Assembly (NCBI GenBank): GCA_020186115.1
Contig: WSYJ01000186.1
Span: forward strand, 682,001 to 746,000
Reading direction: 5' to 3'
Source: Histomonas meleagridis
Taxonomy: Eukaryota > Parabasalia > Tritrichomonadida > Dientamoebidae
Length of the DNA: 64,000 nt
Shown: positions 1 to 10,578 of the stretch, piece by piece
Layout: every line of letters begins with the position of its first letter
How positions within the stretch are numbered: position 1 is the stretch's first letter
The notes under the pieces: generated by a model
The model's database searches: none
The model's input: the letters and a program-made list of their open reading frames with translations, nothing else
Told to the model about the DNA's origin: nothing
Program-made: the position numbers and the translations under genes

Positions 1-1
1 G

Positions 2-448
2 TTTGTAACTCATCCAAAGTTTTTCAACAAATACAAATATTTTTTGATGATCAAAGTTCATTCTACTAACAGAAAAAATTATCAGGATGGTAAAGGAAAC
101 GTTGAGAAGATGTTAAGGAAGCTTACAGAAATGATTGAAGAAGAATCTTTCATTCGAAATGCATTTCTATTTCCACATGCATTTCCAACTTCAACCCATG
201 ATACACATTCATCAACATATTTCATTGCTTTGTCAATAAGAAATGAAGGTAATAATCAGAGGTTCTTCAATATATCAGACCCAATTGATAGATTTAGTCA
301 TATGATTAATAAGTCGAAGTTTTATAAAGTGGACTTCGCATTGGAAATAAGAGAGAAGCTTCCGAACTATGTGTTCTTTGGTGAAAGACCAAGGCCAAGG
401 TCGCCAAGGACAAAGTACATCCCGAAGCAAAGGGCAACAAGGAACTGA
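2..448 (+). CDS. Poly(A) polymerase, C-terminal part (5' end outside window)
   Basis: The frame is open from the first bases of the window, so this is the 3' end of a longer gene. The visible part is about 148 residues. It resembles the C-terminal RNA-binding domain of eukaryotic nuclear poly(A) polymerase: an FFNKYKYFL segment matches the FFxKYKHY strand that opens this domain, a GNVEKMLRKL helix follows, then a strand block with FPHAF, and finally SKFYKVDFALEIREKLPNYV, which parallels the SKMFEVD...LLPNHV end of the human protein. A basic, proline-rich tail (GERPRPRSPR) closes it. The family adds poly(A) to pre-mRNA 3' ends in the nucleus. The catalytic nucleotidyltransferase domain would lie left of the window. 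Family assignment rests on remembered similarity. Confidence 0.75.
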   Translation, partial: FVTHPKFFNKYKYFLMIKVHSTNRKNYQDGKGNVEKMLRKLTEMIEEESFIRNAFLFPHAFPTSTHDTHSSTYFIALSIRNEGNNQRFFNISDPIDRFSHMINKSKFYKVDFALEIREKLPNYVFFGERPRPRSPRTKYIPKQRATRN

Positions 449-1159
449 ATGTGTGAAAAATAAACGTATATGATCAAAAAGTGTCTTTACGATAGAAATT
501 AGAGTGATGTGAGTTAACGTGCGTTTTCTGAGATAAAAAAATATATATTAATTTAATTAGATAAAGAAAATAATATTTGTTTTGCTGGTGAACAGATTAA
601 ATTCTTCAAAACAAAAAATGTTCTGTGGAACTTCAGTTCGGTATATACTAAATAATGATGCTAATTTTTCCCATTTCTACAGGGATAATGTAAACCCAAT
701 CCGACTCAATGGGTGATTTTTTGAATATAACTGTTTTGGGCAACGATACGGGCTAATTGAATGATATTGAAATTTACCATCATACCACCAAACGAATTAC
801 ATGAAACACTCAACTTAGTATACTAATTAATTTTAACAAAACGAATGACATATGAGACTGATAGCTAACAGTCATACCAAAATTAGTATGTTTAAATCAA
901 TAAATGCACTGAAAAATTAGCAAATTTAATCATTTCATTATTATAAATTTCGGATTTGGCAACTCAAAATTTCAAAGGCCAACCCATAATTTCAAAATTA
1001 CAGATTGTTAAAACGATAAAAAATCCTTTTTCTCGCAGCGAAACCTGTTTCATTAAGGTTATATATATTTGTAGTCTGATGATGTTTGATATTTTTGCGA
1101 TAGTATTTTTGTTAATAACACAAATTAAAAAAAAAATAAAATAATTGAAATTAGTTTAC
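449..1159. other. Intergenic stretch, nothing recognised
   Basis: This AT-rich gap lies between the convergent 3' ends of the poly(A) polymerase gene and the pseudo-subtilase. A 62-codon open stretch at 956-1144 begins with TTG and has no recognisable motif, so I do not call it. I see no tRNA, repeat or known RNA motif. Confidence 0.5.
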
Positions 1160-4066
1160 TTAGAGGTAAACTGTTTCTTTAGCTTTGCTGTTTGGATGAC
1201 TCTTCAAAACAACCACAGAAACAATAGTGCACACAGCGAAAATCCCAATTGCTGGTAAGATTTGAGCAAAACTTAACTTCCAACGAAGTGGTTTTGAAAA
1301 GTTTTCTGGAAATGAAAGATGATGACTATTGACAATTATTTTATCATTTTTGAAATTATGCTTATAGCTGATTTTGTAGGTTAGAGGCTGAACAGAATTA
1401 TGGAATATCATAATGTAATTATACGGGGAATTTGTGTCAAGGTCTATTTCATAGGAAGCACCTGTCTTAAGGTTTATAGGGTAATCAAATTGATTAAATG
1501 CAAATACATTTTTATTTGATTTCCAAACTGTCATGTATAAGACTCCTTTAATTTTACGAGATGGTGGTGGAATAATTGTTAGATTTCCATAATTATCCTT
1601 ACCTTTTGGTATATAGAAATATTTAATTTGGTGTTCTGAAAAGTTGACTTCATGCTCACCTTCTTTAATTTCTTCAATTAATGTTTGGCACAAATTTCCA
1701 TTGTGTTTTTCATCACATTGCATTATACCATTTACACATTTTCCATTTTTAATTTGTTGAACACACTTTGTTGATGTGAAAAATGGTAAATATTTAGGAT
1801 TTGTGATTGTATCATGATGTTCAAAAGGACCTGATACAACTACAGATACTTTAGCTTTGTCACAATTATCATTGCTGAAAATATGTATTTTGTATTTTCC
1901 AATTTCTAATTCTTCAGGATATATTATAATTTTTTCATTTGTTGATAAGTGTTCTTCAATATTATTTTTTTTATGATTCCCGTAAAATACTCTCCCAGAT
2001 TTTGATACTACAACTAAATCTAAGTCATTATGAATTGGAATTAAAGATTCTTCTGAAATTTCAGTATCAAGATAAGACATTGTAATCTTCAAAGGTGCTT
2101 CTTTATTTGTAACTATAATTTTTGCTGTATAATGTTTTTTAGATGTCATTTCAAATAATTCACTAATTCTTAACCCAAATTTATTACTATTTTCAAAAGG
2201 TAATAATGATGATATATTAACTAATCCATATCCTGAAGAAAATTTAGGTTCTCTATCGAAGTTTTGTGCTGAATTAATTATACATGCACGTAGTAAAGTT
2301 GAATCAGGTTTGATTTTTGCACCTAAATATTTTCCTTCTTCAAAATATTGCCTAAGAAGTATAGCTAGGCCAGAAACAAATGCAGACGAGAAATCTGTAT
2401 CATGATACCTATGACTATTATTGAACTGATATGTTTCATTTAGATAGAATATTCCAGGCGCTAATATGTCTGGTTTTAATATTCCTTTCATTGAGGTTCC
2501 ATCATAATAATAATGATCATAATATAAGAAAGAATTACTATTTTCTTTTATAAAGGTTAAAGATGTTCCAATGTTCTTAGATGGAGTCATATCATTGCAA
2601 TAAATTATAGACATTTTGTCAAGATATTCGAAAAATATTGTATCATATGTTTCTTGATAACTAGAGTTATAAAGAATAAATATGTGTTTTGAAACATCAT
2701 ACATATAATACGAAACTAACCAATCTGGATCAATTTTATCTAGCAAAATAATACACGGATCTTGGGTTAGATTTACACTTTTGCTCTTAATAATTTGCTT
2801 ATTATGATTATCTCCGAATATAAGAGTATCTTTTTGTGGAGTACCTCTATATTGATATCCAAAAAATGTATATTTACTATTTGTTTTAATTTTTATAGTA
2901 GTATTGTGGTATATTCTTTCATTAATAGATGAACCAACAGTTAAAATATTGCTACAAGTTGCAGGCGATCCAATAAAAGGTAATTTAATATAACTATATA
3001 TGTGAAGAATATCAGAATTTTTAGCTGCGAATTTGTTATATAGATTATTAATTAATATATTATTTACAAATGATACCCAATTACTTACAAGGACATATGA
3101 TCCTATTTCTTTGATTTTATTTATTATTTTTTCAATATCAAATAAAAGCATATTACACATTGATAATCCACCCATATATGCAATTTTAGCATCTGGAATA
3201 ATACTCTTGAAATCATCATTTGAAGGATTTTTATATTTACCTGTGAGCATATTTGCAATATAAGTACCTCTTTCTTTTTTCATTGCCTTTTGAAATATAG
3301 ATTCGTTTGTAAATTCACCATCATAACAATATTTGGGATGATAAAATACAAATTTACTATGTTTTGAAGTAATGGTATCGAATGGAATTGGGTTATCATT
3401 ATTAGAGAGAAATGGATGAGTCCAATCAATAGGATTACCAATAATTGAAATGACTTGATTCATGCCTTTAAGATTATGTTTCTCTAAATTATTGATACCA
3501 TATATAAGATGAATTGCGTCCGAATTCCGAATGGAATGTAAAATTGCACCATTCATAAATTCACCATATTTTTCATAATTTTTTTTAGTATAACTAGTTT
3601 TAGCATCAGAAATATTACATACTTCTGGGATCCTTGAAAGAATTTCGGCTGTTTCATTAGGTGATTTAGTTTCCACATGATATAAATTATTTTTCAATTT
3701 ATAAATAATAAATGCTGATGTGTTTCTAAGTTCGGCATTTTCAGAAGTTTGAACGATAATATTGTTTGATAAAATCGGTGATATCTTTTCCTTTGGTAAG
3801 ATTGGACGTAATGTTGCCATATCTTTTATAGATTCACAATCAGTTTTTTTTAAATATTGTTTATATACATTCTTATAAACCATATTTGATCTTTCCAATT
3901 GATATCGAAACAAAAATTCAGAATTATAATTTTCATTAAGCCATATATAATACCATCCATTAGTCATTGGATTTGTGTTCATATTTCTTTGAATTGTAAT
4001 ATGACCATTTGCTGTATCAAATGATACTTTTTGCTTGAGGAATAAGTACATCAAAAGGAATGACAT
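1160..4066 (-). CDS. Subtilisin-like (S8) membrane protein with substituted catalytic residues
   Basis: A 968-residue protein starting at an ATG, with a short hydrophobic N-terminus (SFLLMYLFL) that could be a signal peptide and a C-terminal transmembrane helix (about 940-960) with a short KETVYL-ending tail. The order of blocks is that of an S8 subtilase: a VISIIGNPIDWTHPF block near residue 210, ERGTYIANMLTG near 266, a SPATCSNILTVGSS block, ILKPDILAPG, and DTDFSSAFVSGLA near 560. Active subtilases have D-T/S-G, HGTH and GTSMA at these sites. Here Asp becomes Gly/Asn, His becomes Arg and Ser becomes Asp. A Cys-rich EGF-like patch lies near residue 800. Trichomonads have many surface subtilases, so this is probably a non-peptidase surface homologue. 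Fold assignment is good; loss of activity is inferred. Confidence 0.75.
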   Translation of the reverse strand: MSFLLMYLFLKQKVSFDTANGHITIQRNMNTNPMTNGWYYIWLNENYNSEFLFRYQLERSNMVYKNVYKQYLKKTDCESIKDMATLRPILPKEKISPILSNNIIVQTSENAELRNTSAFIIYKLKNNLYHVETKSPNETAEILSRIPEVCNISDAKTSYTKKNYEKYGEFMNGAILHSIRNSDAIHLIYGINNLEKHNLKGMNQVISIIGNPIDWTHPFLSNNDNPIPFDTITSKHSKFVFYHPKYCYDGEFTNESIFQKAMKKERGTYIANMLTGKYKNPSNDDFKSIIPDAKIAYMGGLSMCNMLLFDIEKIINKIKEIGSYVLVSNWVSFVNNILINNLYNKFAAKNSDILHIYSYIKLPFIGSPATCSNILTVGSSINERIYHNTTIKIKTNSKYTFFGYQYRGTPQKDTLIFGDNHNKQIIKSKSVNLTQDPCIILLDKIDPDWLVSYYMYDVSKHIFILYNSSYQETYDTIFFEYLDKMSIIYCNDMTPSKNIGTSLTFIKENSNSFLYYDHYYYDGTSMKGILKPDILAPGIFYLNETYQFNNSHRYHDTDFSSAFVSGLAILLRQYFEEGKYLGAKIKPDSTLLRACIINSAQNFDREPKFSSGYGLVNISSLLPFENSNKFGLRISELFEMTSKKHYTAKIIVTNKEAPLKITMSYLDTEISEESLIPIHNDLDLVVVSKSGRVFYGNHKKNNIEEHLSTNEKIIIYPEELEIGKYKIHIFSNDNCDKAKVSVVVSGPFEHHDTITNPKYLPFFTSTKCVQQIKNGKCVNGIMQCDEKHNGNLCQTLIEEIKEGEHEVNFSEHQIKYFYIPKGKDNYGNLTIIPPPSRKIKGVLYMTVWKSNKNVFAFNQFDYPINLKTGASYEIDLDTNSPYNYIMIFHNSVQPLTYKISYKHNFKNDKIIVNSHHLSFPENFSKPLRWKLSFAQILPAIGIFAVCTIVSVVVLKSHPNSKAKETVYL

Positions 4067-4736
4067 AATTATTTTTAAAAATTTGAATTTCCAATCCGAT
4101 GTTTGATGTCGATTTTATTCGTAACACAAATCATTTATCATATCATATAACATCAATTTTTTCGTTAATGAGTTCAAATTATAAAAATATCCCTTTGCCA
4201 TCTTTTTAATTTTTATTTTTCCAAATACTTAATACATAAAATCAATTCTTTTCTTTTAAAAAGAAATTGAACTTTAAAATAATGTGTTGAGAAATTGATC
4301 TGAATTTCAATACATTGATTTTTTGAAAAAATGAATTCATTCGTAAAAAAACATATTTGCCAAAAAAAAAATAAGTCATTTCTACTTTTCACTTGATACA
4401 AAGTCATAATATGATTAAATATTTTATTCATATAAATAAAAAAATCTTTATAGTTTATTTTCCTTTTATTTGATTTTTGAACTACGGTTTAACAGTATTA
4501 ACAGTATTATTTTTTTAATCGATAATACATAATCATAATGTACATCATTAAAATCAAAGAAAACTTCCATATTTATCTTAATATTTATTTTCATTTTGAA
4601 GATATTTATCAGTAGTAATTTCTTTTTTTGAAGTGAAATTTTTGAAATAAAGTATTTGTCTTAGAATAATACTCTTGTGTCCTATTTTTTGGACTCACAT
4701 CATTTTCACTATTATTTTATTTTCGTAGTATTAAGA
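4067..4736. other. Divergent intergenic region, nothing recognised
   Basis: Very AT-rich gap between two divergently transcribed surface-protein genes, so it should hold both promoters. Open stretches here (for example 4213-4431 on the minus strand) are low-complexity K/F/I-rich and unlike any family I know. Confidence 0.5.
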
Positions 4737-5924
4737 ATGATTGCTCTGATATTTTACTATCTAATCGTACCCACATTTGGAAAATTTGATAATCAAACAA
4801 AAACACTTACAATAGAAACCATGGAAGATTTTAAAAATGCATCTACCTACAAAAAAGAAACATTAACTTTGATTATCGGTGATAATATTACTTCAACTCC
4901 ACCCGATGCATTTAGTGGGTGGGGTAATCTAGCAACTGTTCGAATTGGAAATTCATTATCTCATATTGGTAATGATACATTTTTTAGTTGCACAAATTTG
5001 TCATATGTTACCTTTGGCCCAAATGTTACTACAGTTGGTGAAGGCGCATTTTTTAACTGCATTAAATTATCAAAAGTTATTTTCAATGAAAAATTGATTA
5101 AAATTTATAATTTTTCATTTATGCAATGTTCATCACTTGGAACAATTAAATTCCCTCAATCACTGACATTTATTGGAAATCATTCGTTTTATGAATGCCA
5201 CAACTTATCGGAAGTAATTTTTAACGAAAAACTGATCAGTATTGGCGCGGAAGCATTTTCAGGTTGTTCACTTGTGCAAATTAAATTACCAAATTCACTC
5301 ACTACAATTGGAAGTTATGCATTTTTTCGTTGTTTTAATTTATCAGATGTCACCTTTGGAAATAACATAACTACAATTGAGGCTGGTGCATTCGGCTTTT
5401 GCAAATCTCTTAAAAAGATCGAAATTCCAAATTCAATAACTATTCTCAATGGAGAAGTTTTTGCACATTGTTTTAATCTATCAGTTGTTATTATAGGTGA
5501 AAATCTGGTTTCAATTGGACATCGTGCATTCTTTGAATGTAAATCTCTAACTTGTGTTTATTATAAAGGTCACTCAGAACCTAAAATTGCTGAAGAAGCA
5601 TTTGATGAAACTCCTCTCAAATATGTAATGACATTAGATTCTTATAATTCAACAAAATTCGGTAAGTTCAATGTATCAATTGGATCCACAATCGAAAAAT
5701 GTGGTCCATGGCCAACACACACAATCCCTGAATCGATCACATTTACACATTCGAATGCAAATACATCTTCACCATCAACATATACAAATTCTAACATATA
5801 TTCTATTTCATTCACAGATTCAAATATTACATCAAATTCTTTTCCATCAGGAGCTACTTCAAAAACTGTCCAGCTTGCTTTTGGCGTAAGTATTTTTTCA
5901 TTATTATTTTTAATTTTATTCTAA
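4737..5924 (+). CDS. BspA-like leucine-rich-repeat surface protein
   Basis: I start at the ATG at 4737; the open frame extends upstream only through a GTG, and the ATG gives a clean signal peptide (MIALIFYYLIVPTFG). The 395-residue protein has about nine tandem repeats of the BspA/LRR_5 type, each about 23 residues: hydrophobic strand, then I..xAFxxCxxL. Examples are IGNDTFFSCTNLSYV and IGAEAFSGCSLVQI. After the repeats comes a Ser/Thr/Asn-rich stalk (about 330-375), then a hydrophobic C-terminus (VQLAFGVSIFSLLFLILF) that is probably a membrane anchor with almost no cytoplasmic tail. In trichomonads this large family is exposed on the cell surface and is linked to adhesion to host cells or mucus. 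The ligand is unknown. Confidence 0.85.
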   Translation: MIALIFYYLIVPTFGKFDNQTKTLTIETMEDFKNASTYKKETLTLIIGDNITSTPPDAFSGWGNLATVRIGNSLSHIGNDTFFSCTNLSYVTFGPNVTTVGEGAFFNCIKLSKVIFNEKLIKIYNFSFMQCSSLGTIKFPQSLTFIGNHSFYECHNLSEVIFNEKLISIGAEAFSGCSLVQIKLPNSLTTIGSYAFFRCFNLSDVTFGNNITTIEAGAFGFCKSLKKIEIPNSITILNGEVFAHCFNLSVVIIGENLVSIGHRAFFECKSLTCVYYKGHSEPKIAEEAFDETPLKYVMTLDSYNSTKFGKFNVSIGSTIEKCGPWPTHTIPESITFTHSNANTSSPSTYTNSNIYSISFTDSNITSNSFPSGATSKTVQLAFGVSIFSLLFLILF

Positions 5925-6356
5925 TAAACATTTCTGTGTAACCTAAAAAAATCATCTTTTTTTACTTCTATTAATATAATAATAATATTTTGCCCATTTT
6001 AAGATGTTCATGGTTTAATATGGTGGTATACATAATAAGATATCTTATTCAACTTTAAAAAAATTCATTATTATCCATTTTAACTAAATTTTTTGGTTAA
6101 AGAGTTTTTTAATTACAATGAGAGAATCAAAACAGGAAAGGCAAGCATGCAATGGTTATGATCATCTTGATTAAATCATTAGCTCCCTTGATGGGAAAAA
6201 TTTTGTGAATGACTATTGTCTATTCATAACAAATACAACACCATATTTTATTTTGGCTTCGGTTCAGTTTCAGCGCAAGTGTTAAATCTCTGATGAAAAA
6301 AGCCGATAAACACAAAAAGTTTTATTCAAACAGAGTTTTCAAATACATGTTAACGT
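5925..6356. other. Convergent intergenic region, nothing recognised
   Basis: Gap between the converging 3' ends of the BspA-like and TBC genes. AT-rich, with no coding frame or structured RNA that I can recognise. Confidence 0.5.
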
Positions 6357-8087
6357 TCACTCCAATTCGAAAAATTCGAATTTGGAATTTTCAAAATTTT
6401 CAATTTCTTCATTTCGTTCGGGATATTCATCCAATCTATAATTCACGTATATCCAATATGCAACGTCCCTTACTTCTTTTTCAGTGAACATTGCTAGATT
6501 CAAAGGGAATGAATTCATTATTTCAGAAATCACCAAATTTTCCAGACACACAATTTTTGGAAATACTAATAACAATGTTGCTGCTATGAAGTAAATTAAC
6601 CAGTGATGAGGATCAGGTGATGTATTGAATTGAACCCAAAATTCAAATACATTATTGAATGTGCGTTTGTAAAGGAGAACAATATCAGAGTAAACCCATA
6701 ACAACCCGGACAAATTGTTTTCCTTCAGCCAAATTCCGATTAATGGAGATATTTTCGAAACTAACTGGAATACAATTCTACAAATATTCTGACAATGATA
6801 AGTAATACATGAAAGAATACTCAAATGATTAGTATTATGCATCATACTATCAAAACACCAAAAGATTTTTGGCATTTGTAAAAGAGGATCCATGTCGTTT
6901 CCTTCAGAATCTTTTGGATTTCCACAATTATCCCAATACGGAAGATATATAAGAATAAAAGGCACAAATAAATCATTCATTCCTTGTAAATATCCGATTT
7001 TTTGATTATATAAGCAATATGCTCGGAGAAGATCATCAAGTACTTGAAGAGCTTTCGAGTCATCAGATTCAAAGGGCGATGTTGCACGGTCAGTACGATC
7101 AACATCATGTGAAATTACTCTGAAAAGGTTATTCAGCTTCTTGTTGCGATTCAGCTGGAGCTCTCCGACGGTTTTCACTTGCTCGAGAAACCGTTTAAAA
7201 TCCTGATCGTTCTGTGCGTCAATTTTTTGTCTTTCCTCTGGTGTGCTATTGAGGCTATAGAGACCAACAATGAAAGGAACGGCTTCAGGAAGAGCGGATT
7301 CTTCGATGTTTGAGTTAAATATTAGTTCTCTAAAATGATCTGGATCTTTGATTCTTCCAGAAGAATCAAATAAAGAATGAAATTCTTCTAAAGTAATGGG
7401 CGCCCTTTGTTGTATTTTGGATGTGAACTCATTTATTTTTTCCATGATTCTACTATGAGAAGATTCAGCTGCAATATTAAGGGGAAAAGTGGGATCTGTT
7501 GTGATTGGACAACACTTTTCAATCTCTGTAAGTAGTGAATCAAAATATCCACATACTTTATTCCAAAAAATCGGTAAAGATTCATAAGAATCTACTTCAA
7601 GTCGAATAAATGAAGGACGATAAAGATAAGTTGAAGGGCTACAATGTTGATGAAAAAATAAAGAATATGGTGTTTCATCTTTCCTTTTGATAACACAAAT
7701 TCCATTACTTAACAAATTTTCTATCAACGTTGTAAGACAATAAATATCTTTAGTTGGTAGAATGAACGATCGCTTAAGTTCTTTTCCTGAAATACTGATA
7801 TTAAAAAAAAGTTTGTTATTTTTCTCCATAAAATAAAAATCTGATATTTCCCTACAATTAACTCGAAAAGGTCGCTTAGCTTTCCATAAGCTGCTATTTT
7901 TTTGGAAAAGTTGAAAAGCTGTAATATGTTGATCTGATGATTTGTCAAGAATATTCCAGCTTAATTCAAAAACTTTTTCGCATCGAGTTAATGTTAATGC
8001 ACCAAGCAACTGGTCTTTTTCTAGAGGTGCATATTCTTTAACAGGTTCAACAAGCGCTAATTGCACAGTTTTTTCTTGATCGTCCAT
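6357..8087 (-). CDS. TBC-domain Rab GTPase-activating protein
   Basis: A 576-residue protein with an ATG start. The C-terminal half is a TBC domain. The first TBC motif is degenerate, around the FRELIF segment. The second, VISHDVDRTD (about residue 325), carries the arginine finger in the form IxxDxxR. The third, IGYLQGMND (about 365), carries the glutamine finger YxQ. Later come the WCFDSMM and FWVQFNTSPDPHHWLIYF helices usual for the domain. Both catalytic fingers are kept, so GAP activity toward a Rab is likely. The N-terminal 200 residues may be a DUF3548/PH-like domain like that of GYP7/TBC1D15, but this is weaker. Trichomonads have greatly expanded Rab families, and the specific Rab cannot be told. 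An AACGTT element lies just upstream of the start. Confidence 0.88.
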   Translation of the reverse strand: MDDQEKTVQLALVEPVKEYAPLEKDQLLGALTLTRCEKVFELSWNILDKSSDQHITAFQLFQKNSSLWKAKRPFRVNCREISDFYFMEKNNKLFFNISISGKELKRSFILPTKDIYCLTTLIENLLSNGICVIKRKDETPYSLFFHQHCSPSTYLYRPSFIRLEVDSYESLPIFWNKVCGYFDSLLTEIEKCCPITTDPTFPLNIAAESSHSRIMEKINEFTSKIQQRAPITLEEFHSLFDSSGRIKDPDHFRELIFNSNIEESALPEAVPFIVGLYSLNSTPEERQKIDAQNDQDFKRFLEQVKTVGELQLNRNKKLNNLFRVISHDVDRTDRATSPFESDDSKALQVLDDLLRAYCLYNQKIGYLQGMNDLFVPFILIYLPYWDNCGNPKDSEGNDMDPLLQMPKIFWCFDSMMHNTNHLSILSCITYHCQNICRIVFQLVSKISPLIGIWLKENNLSGLLWVYSDIVLLYKRTFNNVFEFWVQFNTSPDPHHWLIYFIAATLLLVFPKIVCLENLVISEIMNSFPLNLAMFTEKEVRDVAYWIYVNYRLDEYPERNEEIENFENSKFEFFELE

Positions 8088-8402
8088 ATTATAAGAAGAA
8101 CGTTAACATATTTAGAATTTCTTAAGAAAGAGCAATTACTTTCAAGCTACAATCTCACAAACACCAGAAGAAAAAGTTTCATCATCATATTTGAAAACAT
8201 TAAATGACAAAAAATTAATTTCAAAAAATCTTAATTTTTTCAAAAACTATTTCTAATAAATAAGTAAAAATATCGCATCTTTATAAACTGAATGTGGGGA
8301 TTATATTATTAAAACATGAACTAATTAGTCATTTGGCTGTATTCTTAAGATTTTTAAGATTTGTTAATTTATCAAAAAAGTGCCTATAATCATTTCCTAA
8401 GA
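8088..8402. other. Divergent intergenic region (TBC and NAE1 promoters)
   Basis: About 315 bp separate two divergent starts. On the TBC side a TTAACGTTCTTC element sits about 10-20 nt upstream of the ATG. On the NAE1 side a TCATTTCCTA sequence, resembling the trichomonad initiator (TCAYTWYTCA), lies just upstream of the ATG. No coding sequence is evident. Confidence 0.5.
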
Positions 8403-9932
8403 ATGACAGAAGAAAGCGAAAGATATGATAGGCAAATACGCCTTTGGGGTGTACACGGTCAAAAAGATATCAACGAAGCAACAATTTTATTTGCTGGGTC
8501 AGACTGCGTTGCTTCTGAATTCTTGAAGAATATGGTTTTACATGGAGTTCAAAATGTGATAATTGTAGACGACGCAATTGTTACTGAAAATGACTTGGGG
8601 TCAAACTTTTTTGTTGACAAAGATTCACTTGGTAAACCTCGTGCTGAAACAGTTGCGAATTTACTTAACGAATTAAATCCATCCACCAAAATTGAAGCAG
8701 TCCTTAAAAGCCCAATAGATATATCATTTATGGATCATCCAAAATTAAATGAACAAGCAATAATTTTAACGTCAGGAAATCTTCCCCCTTCATTTCTGAA
8801 GCAATTATCCAAGATATGTCGCGAAAGACATATGAGGCAAGCTCATATTCAAACCACAGGCTTATTTGGTGCCTTTTATATTGATGCTGGTCTTCATCAT
8901 TTCTTTGAAGGTTCTGTCAGCGAAAAGAATCCAATCTCTGAACTTCGTATTTCAAATCCATTTGAGGAACTCAAGGAATTTTGGGAATCGATTGACTTTG
9001 ATTCACTTTCAGATCAAGATCATGCACATATTCCATATTGTGCAATCCTTCATCAAGCTGCTAACATACTCAAAAAGGAACTTAACACCGATACTCTTAC
9101 TCGCAAAGACATGAATCAACTTCGTGAGATAATTGAGAAAATGGAAAGAAACAGTATTAATGAAGAAAACAACACAATGAACGAGGAAGAGTGTTTTGAA
9201 GAAGCCATTAACAATATGAACTATCTCCTGAACCCTCCACGTATTCCTCTTCTCACTCAAGAATGTTTTGAATTGAGCGATACGATAGGAGACGTTAACG
9301 AACCGTTTTGGCAGTTAGTGAAGTCAACTCAGCGGTTTTATCAGAAACACGGAGTGATTCCTCACTACGGGGGGTGCCCCGACATGGAAACTACACCTTA
9401 TTTCTACCAGATCCAAAAGGGTATCTACCACGACAAGTCAGATAAGGACTGGAATGAAATTGCAGAAGATTTAAACAATTTAGGAATTAATATTGACCAA
9501 GAAACTTTCGATAGGTTCAGACAAAACGTTTGGAGAATAGGTGGTGTCAATTATATGCCAATCGAACAATCCATTGAGTTAAAACCAGAAATGTATTATG
9601 ATGATACTTCAAGATATTTAGCTATTGTTCAACTATTGTTTGTCGCAGCACGCGAATTCGTTGAAAGTAACGGAAGAATCCCAACAAATACAAATGAGGA
9701 TAAGGAATGGCTAATCAATAAGATGAAAGATCTTTCTGCACCAGAAGAAGATAGTGATAAATTTGTGGCTGAGTTTTGTAGGGCAAAAGGTGAAGTTCTT
9801 CCAAGTGTTGTTGCTTCATTTGCTGCAATTTTGGCCGAAGAAATCACAAAAATTATAATTCACCAAGCGCATCCAGTTAAGTCTGTTGTTGTATTCGATG
9901 GTGTTCATTCTATTTTAACAACACAAGGATAA
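8403..9932 (+). CDS. NAE1: NEDD8-activating enzyme E1 regulatory subunit (APPBP1/ULA1)
   Basis: I use the ATG at 8403, giving 509 residues; the open frame upstream begins only with TTG. The N-terminus YDRQIRLWGVHGQKDI is the signature of E1-like ThiF folds, followed by a Rossmann strand ATILFAGSDCVASE and VIIVDDAIVTENDLGSNFF. There is no catalytic cysteine domain of the UBA3/UBA1 type. Length and the C-terminal block (VVFDGVHSILTTQ) fit NAE1/ULA1, which pairs with UBA3 to activate NEDD8 for cullin modification. An acidic, Met/Glu/Asn-rich loop (about residues 240-270) marks the usual insertion. SAE1 is shorter and fits less well. Confidence 0.88.
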   Translation: MTEESERYDRQIRLWGVHGQKDINEATILFAGSDCVASEFLKNMVLHGVQNVIIVDDAIVTENDLGSNFFVDKDSLGKPRAETVANLLNELNPSTKIEAVLKSPIDISFMDHPKLNEQAIILTSGNLPPSFLKQLSKICRERHMRQAHIQTTGLFGAFYIDAGLHHFFEGSVSEKNPISELRISNPFEELKEFWESIDFDSLSDQDHAHIPYCAILHQAANILKKELNTDTLTRKDMNQLREIIEKMERNSINEENNTMNEEECFEEAINNMNYLLNPPRIPLLTQECFELSDTIGDVNEPFWQLVKSTQRFYQKHGVIPHYGGCPDMETTPYFYQIQKGIYHDKSDKDWNEIAEDLNNLGINIDQETFDRFRQNVWRIGGVNYMPIEQSIELKPEMYYDDTSRYLAIVQLLFVAAREFVESNGRIPTNTNEDKEWLINKMKDLSAPEEDSDKFVAEFCRAKGEVLPSVVASFAAILAEEITKIIIHQAHPVKSVVVFDGVHSILTTQG

Positions 9933-10405
9933 AAATAAACAAAAACTTTGATTCAATTTTATTTGGGTTACGTTAATAACCGAAAGTAAAGTATTCAATT
10001 CAGTTTTATTCCCAACGATAGAATCTAATGAATGAAAAATCATCGGATTTATATTCAAAAACTGGAGTTTGGGAAACTTCTCTTCAGGAAATTGCGTATA
10101 CAAATTTTCACATGAAGATAAAATGCTTTTTTTTTTAAATCTTTAAAATTAAAATATCTGAATACATTAAATTTTTGATTTACTTTTCTTCAAATATTTC
10201 AATCTAAATATATTTTAGAATCATTCATTTTCATCATAAAGGCTAAACCTATATTCGAAAACCAATTGCATTAAATAATTCAGAATAACTTTCATCAAAA
10301 TTAAAAAATATAAATTTGTTGGTTGAACAACATTATTTAGATTAAGTAAATATTGTTTTTCCATTAATAAAAGTCTTTTTCATTGTAAATGCGCGTTTTC
10401 CCGTT

Positions 10406-10439
<34 letters not shown>

Positions 10440-10578
10440 TTATTTAAAAACTTGTAAAATACAAATGGAAAAACAAGAAAAATGAATTCCCAATTTATTG
10501 ACTTCATCTATTTTATATGTGCTATGAAAAAATGGGTTTCGTAAACTTTGGCCGTGGTGCATTTAAACGTTCTTCAAT
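9933..10578. other. Intergenic region with promoter of the PP2A-like gene
   Basis: AT-rich 646-bp gap. It contains a long T/A homopolymer at 10404-10439 and, directly before the downstream ATG, the element TAAACGTTCTTC. A 62-codon minus-strand open stretch at 9915-10103 has no recognisable motif and overlaps the NAE1 stop, so I do not call it. Confidence 0.5.
10404..10439. repeat. T22-A14 homopolymer inverted repeat
   Basis: A run of 22 T is followed directly by 14 A. It can fold as an A/T hairpin or act as a nucleosome-excluding poly(dA:dT) tract about 140 bp upstream of the PP2A-like start. The exact run lengths are the kind of sequence most prone to sequencing error. Confidence 0.8.

Noticed and set aside
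956-1144. 62-codon open frame
   Set aside because: It begins with TTG, is rich in I, K and F like any translated AT-rich DNA, and shows no motif.
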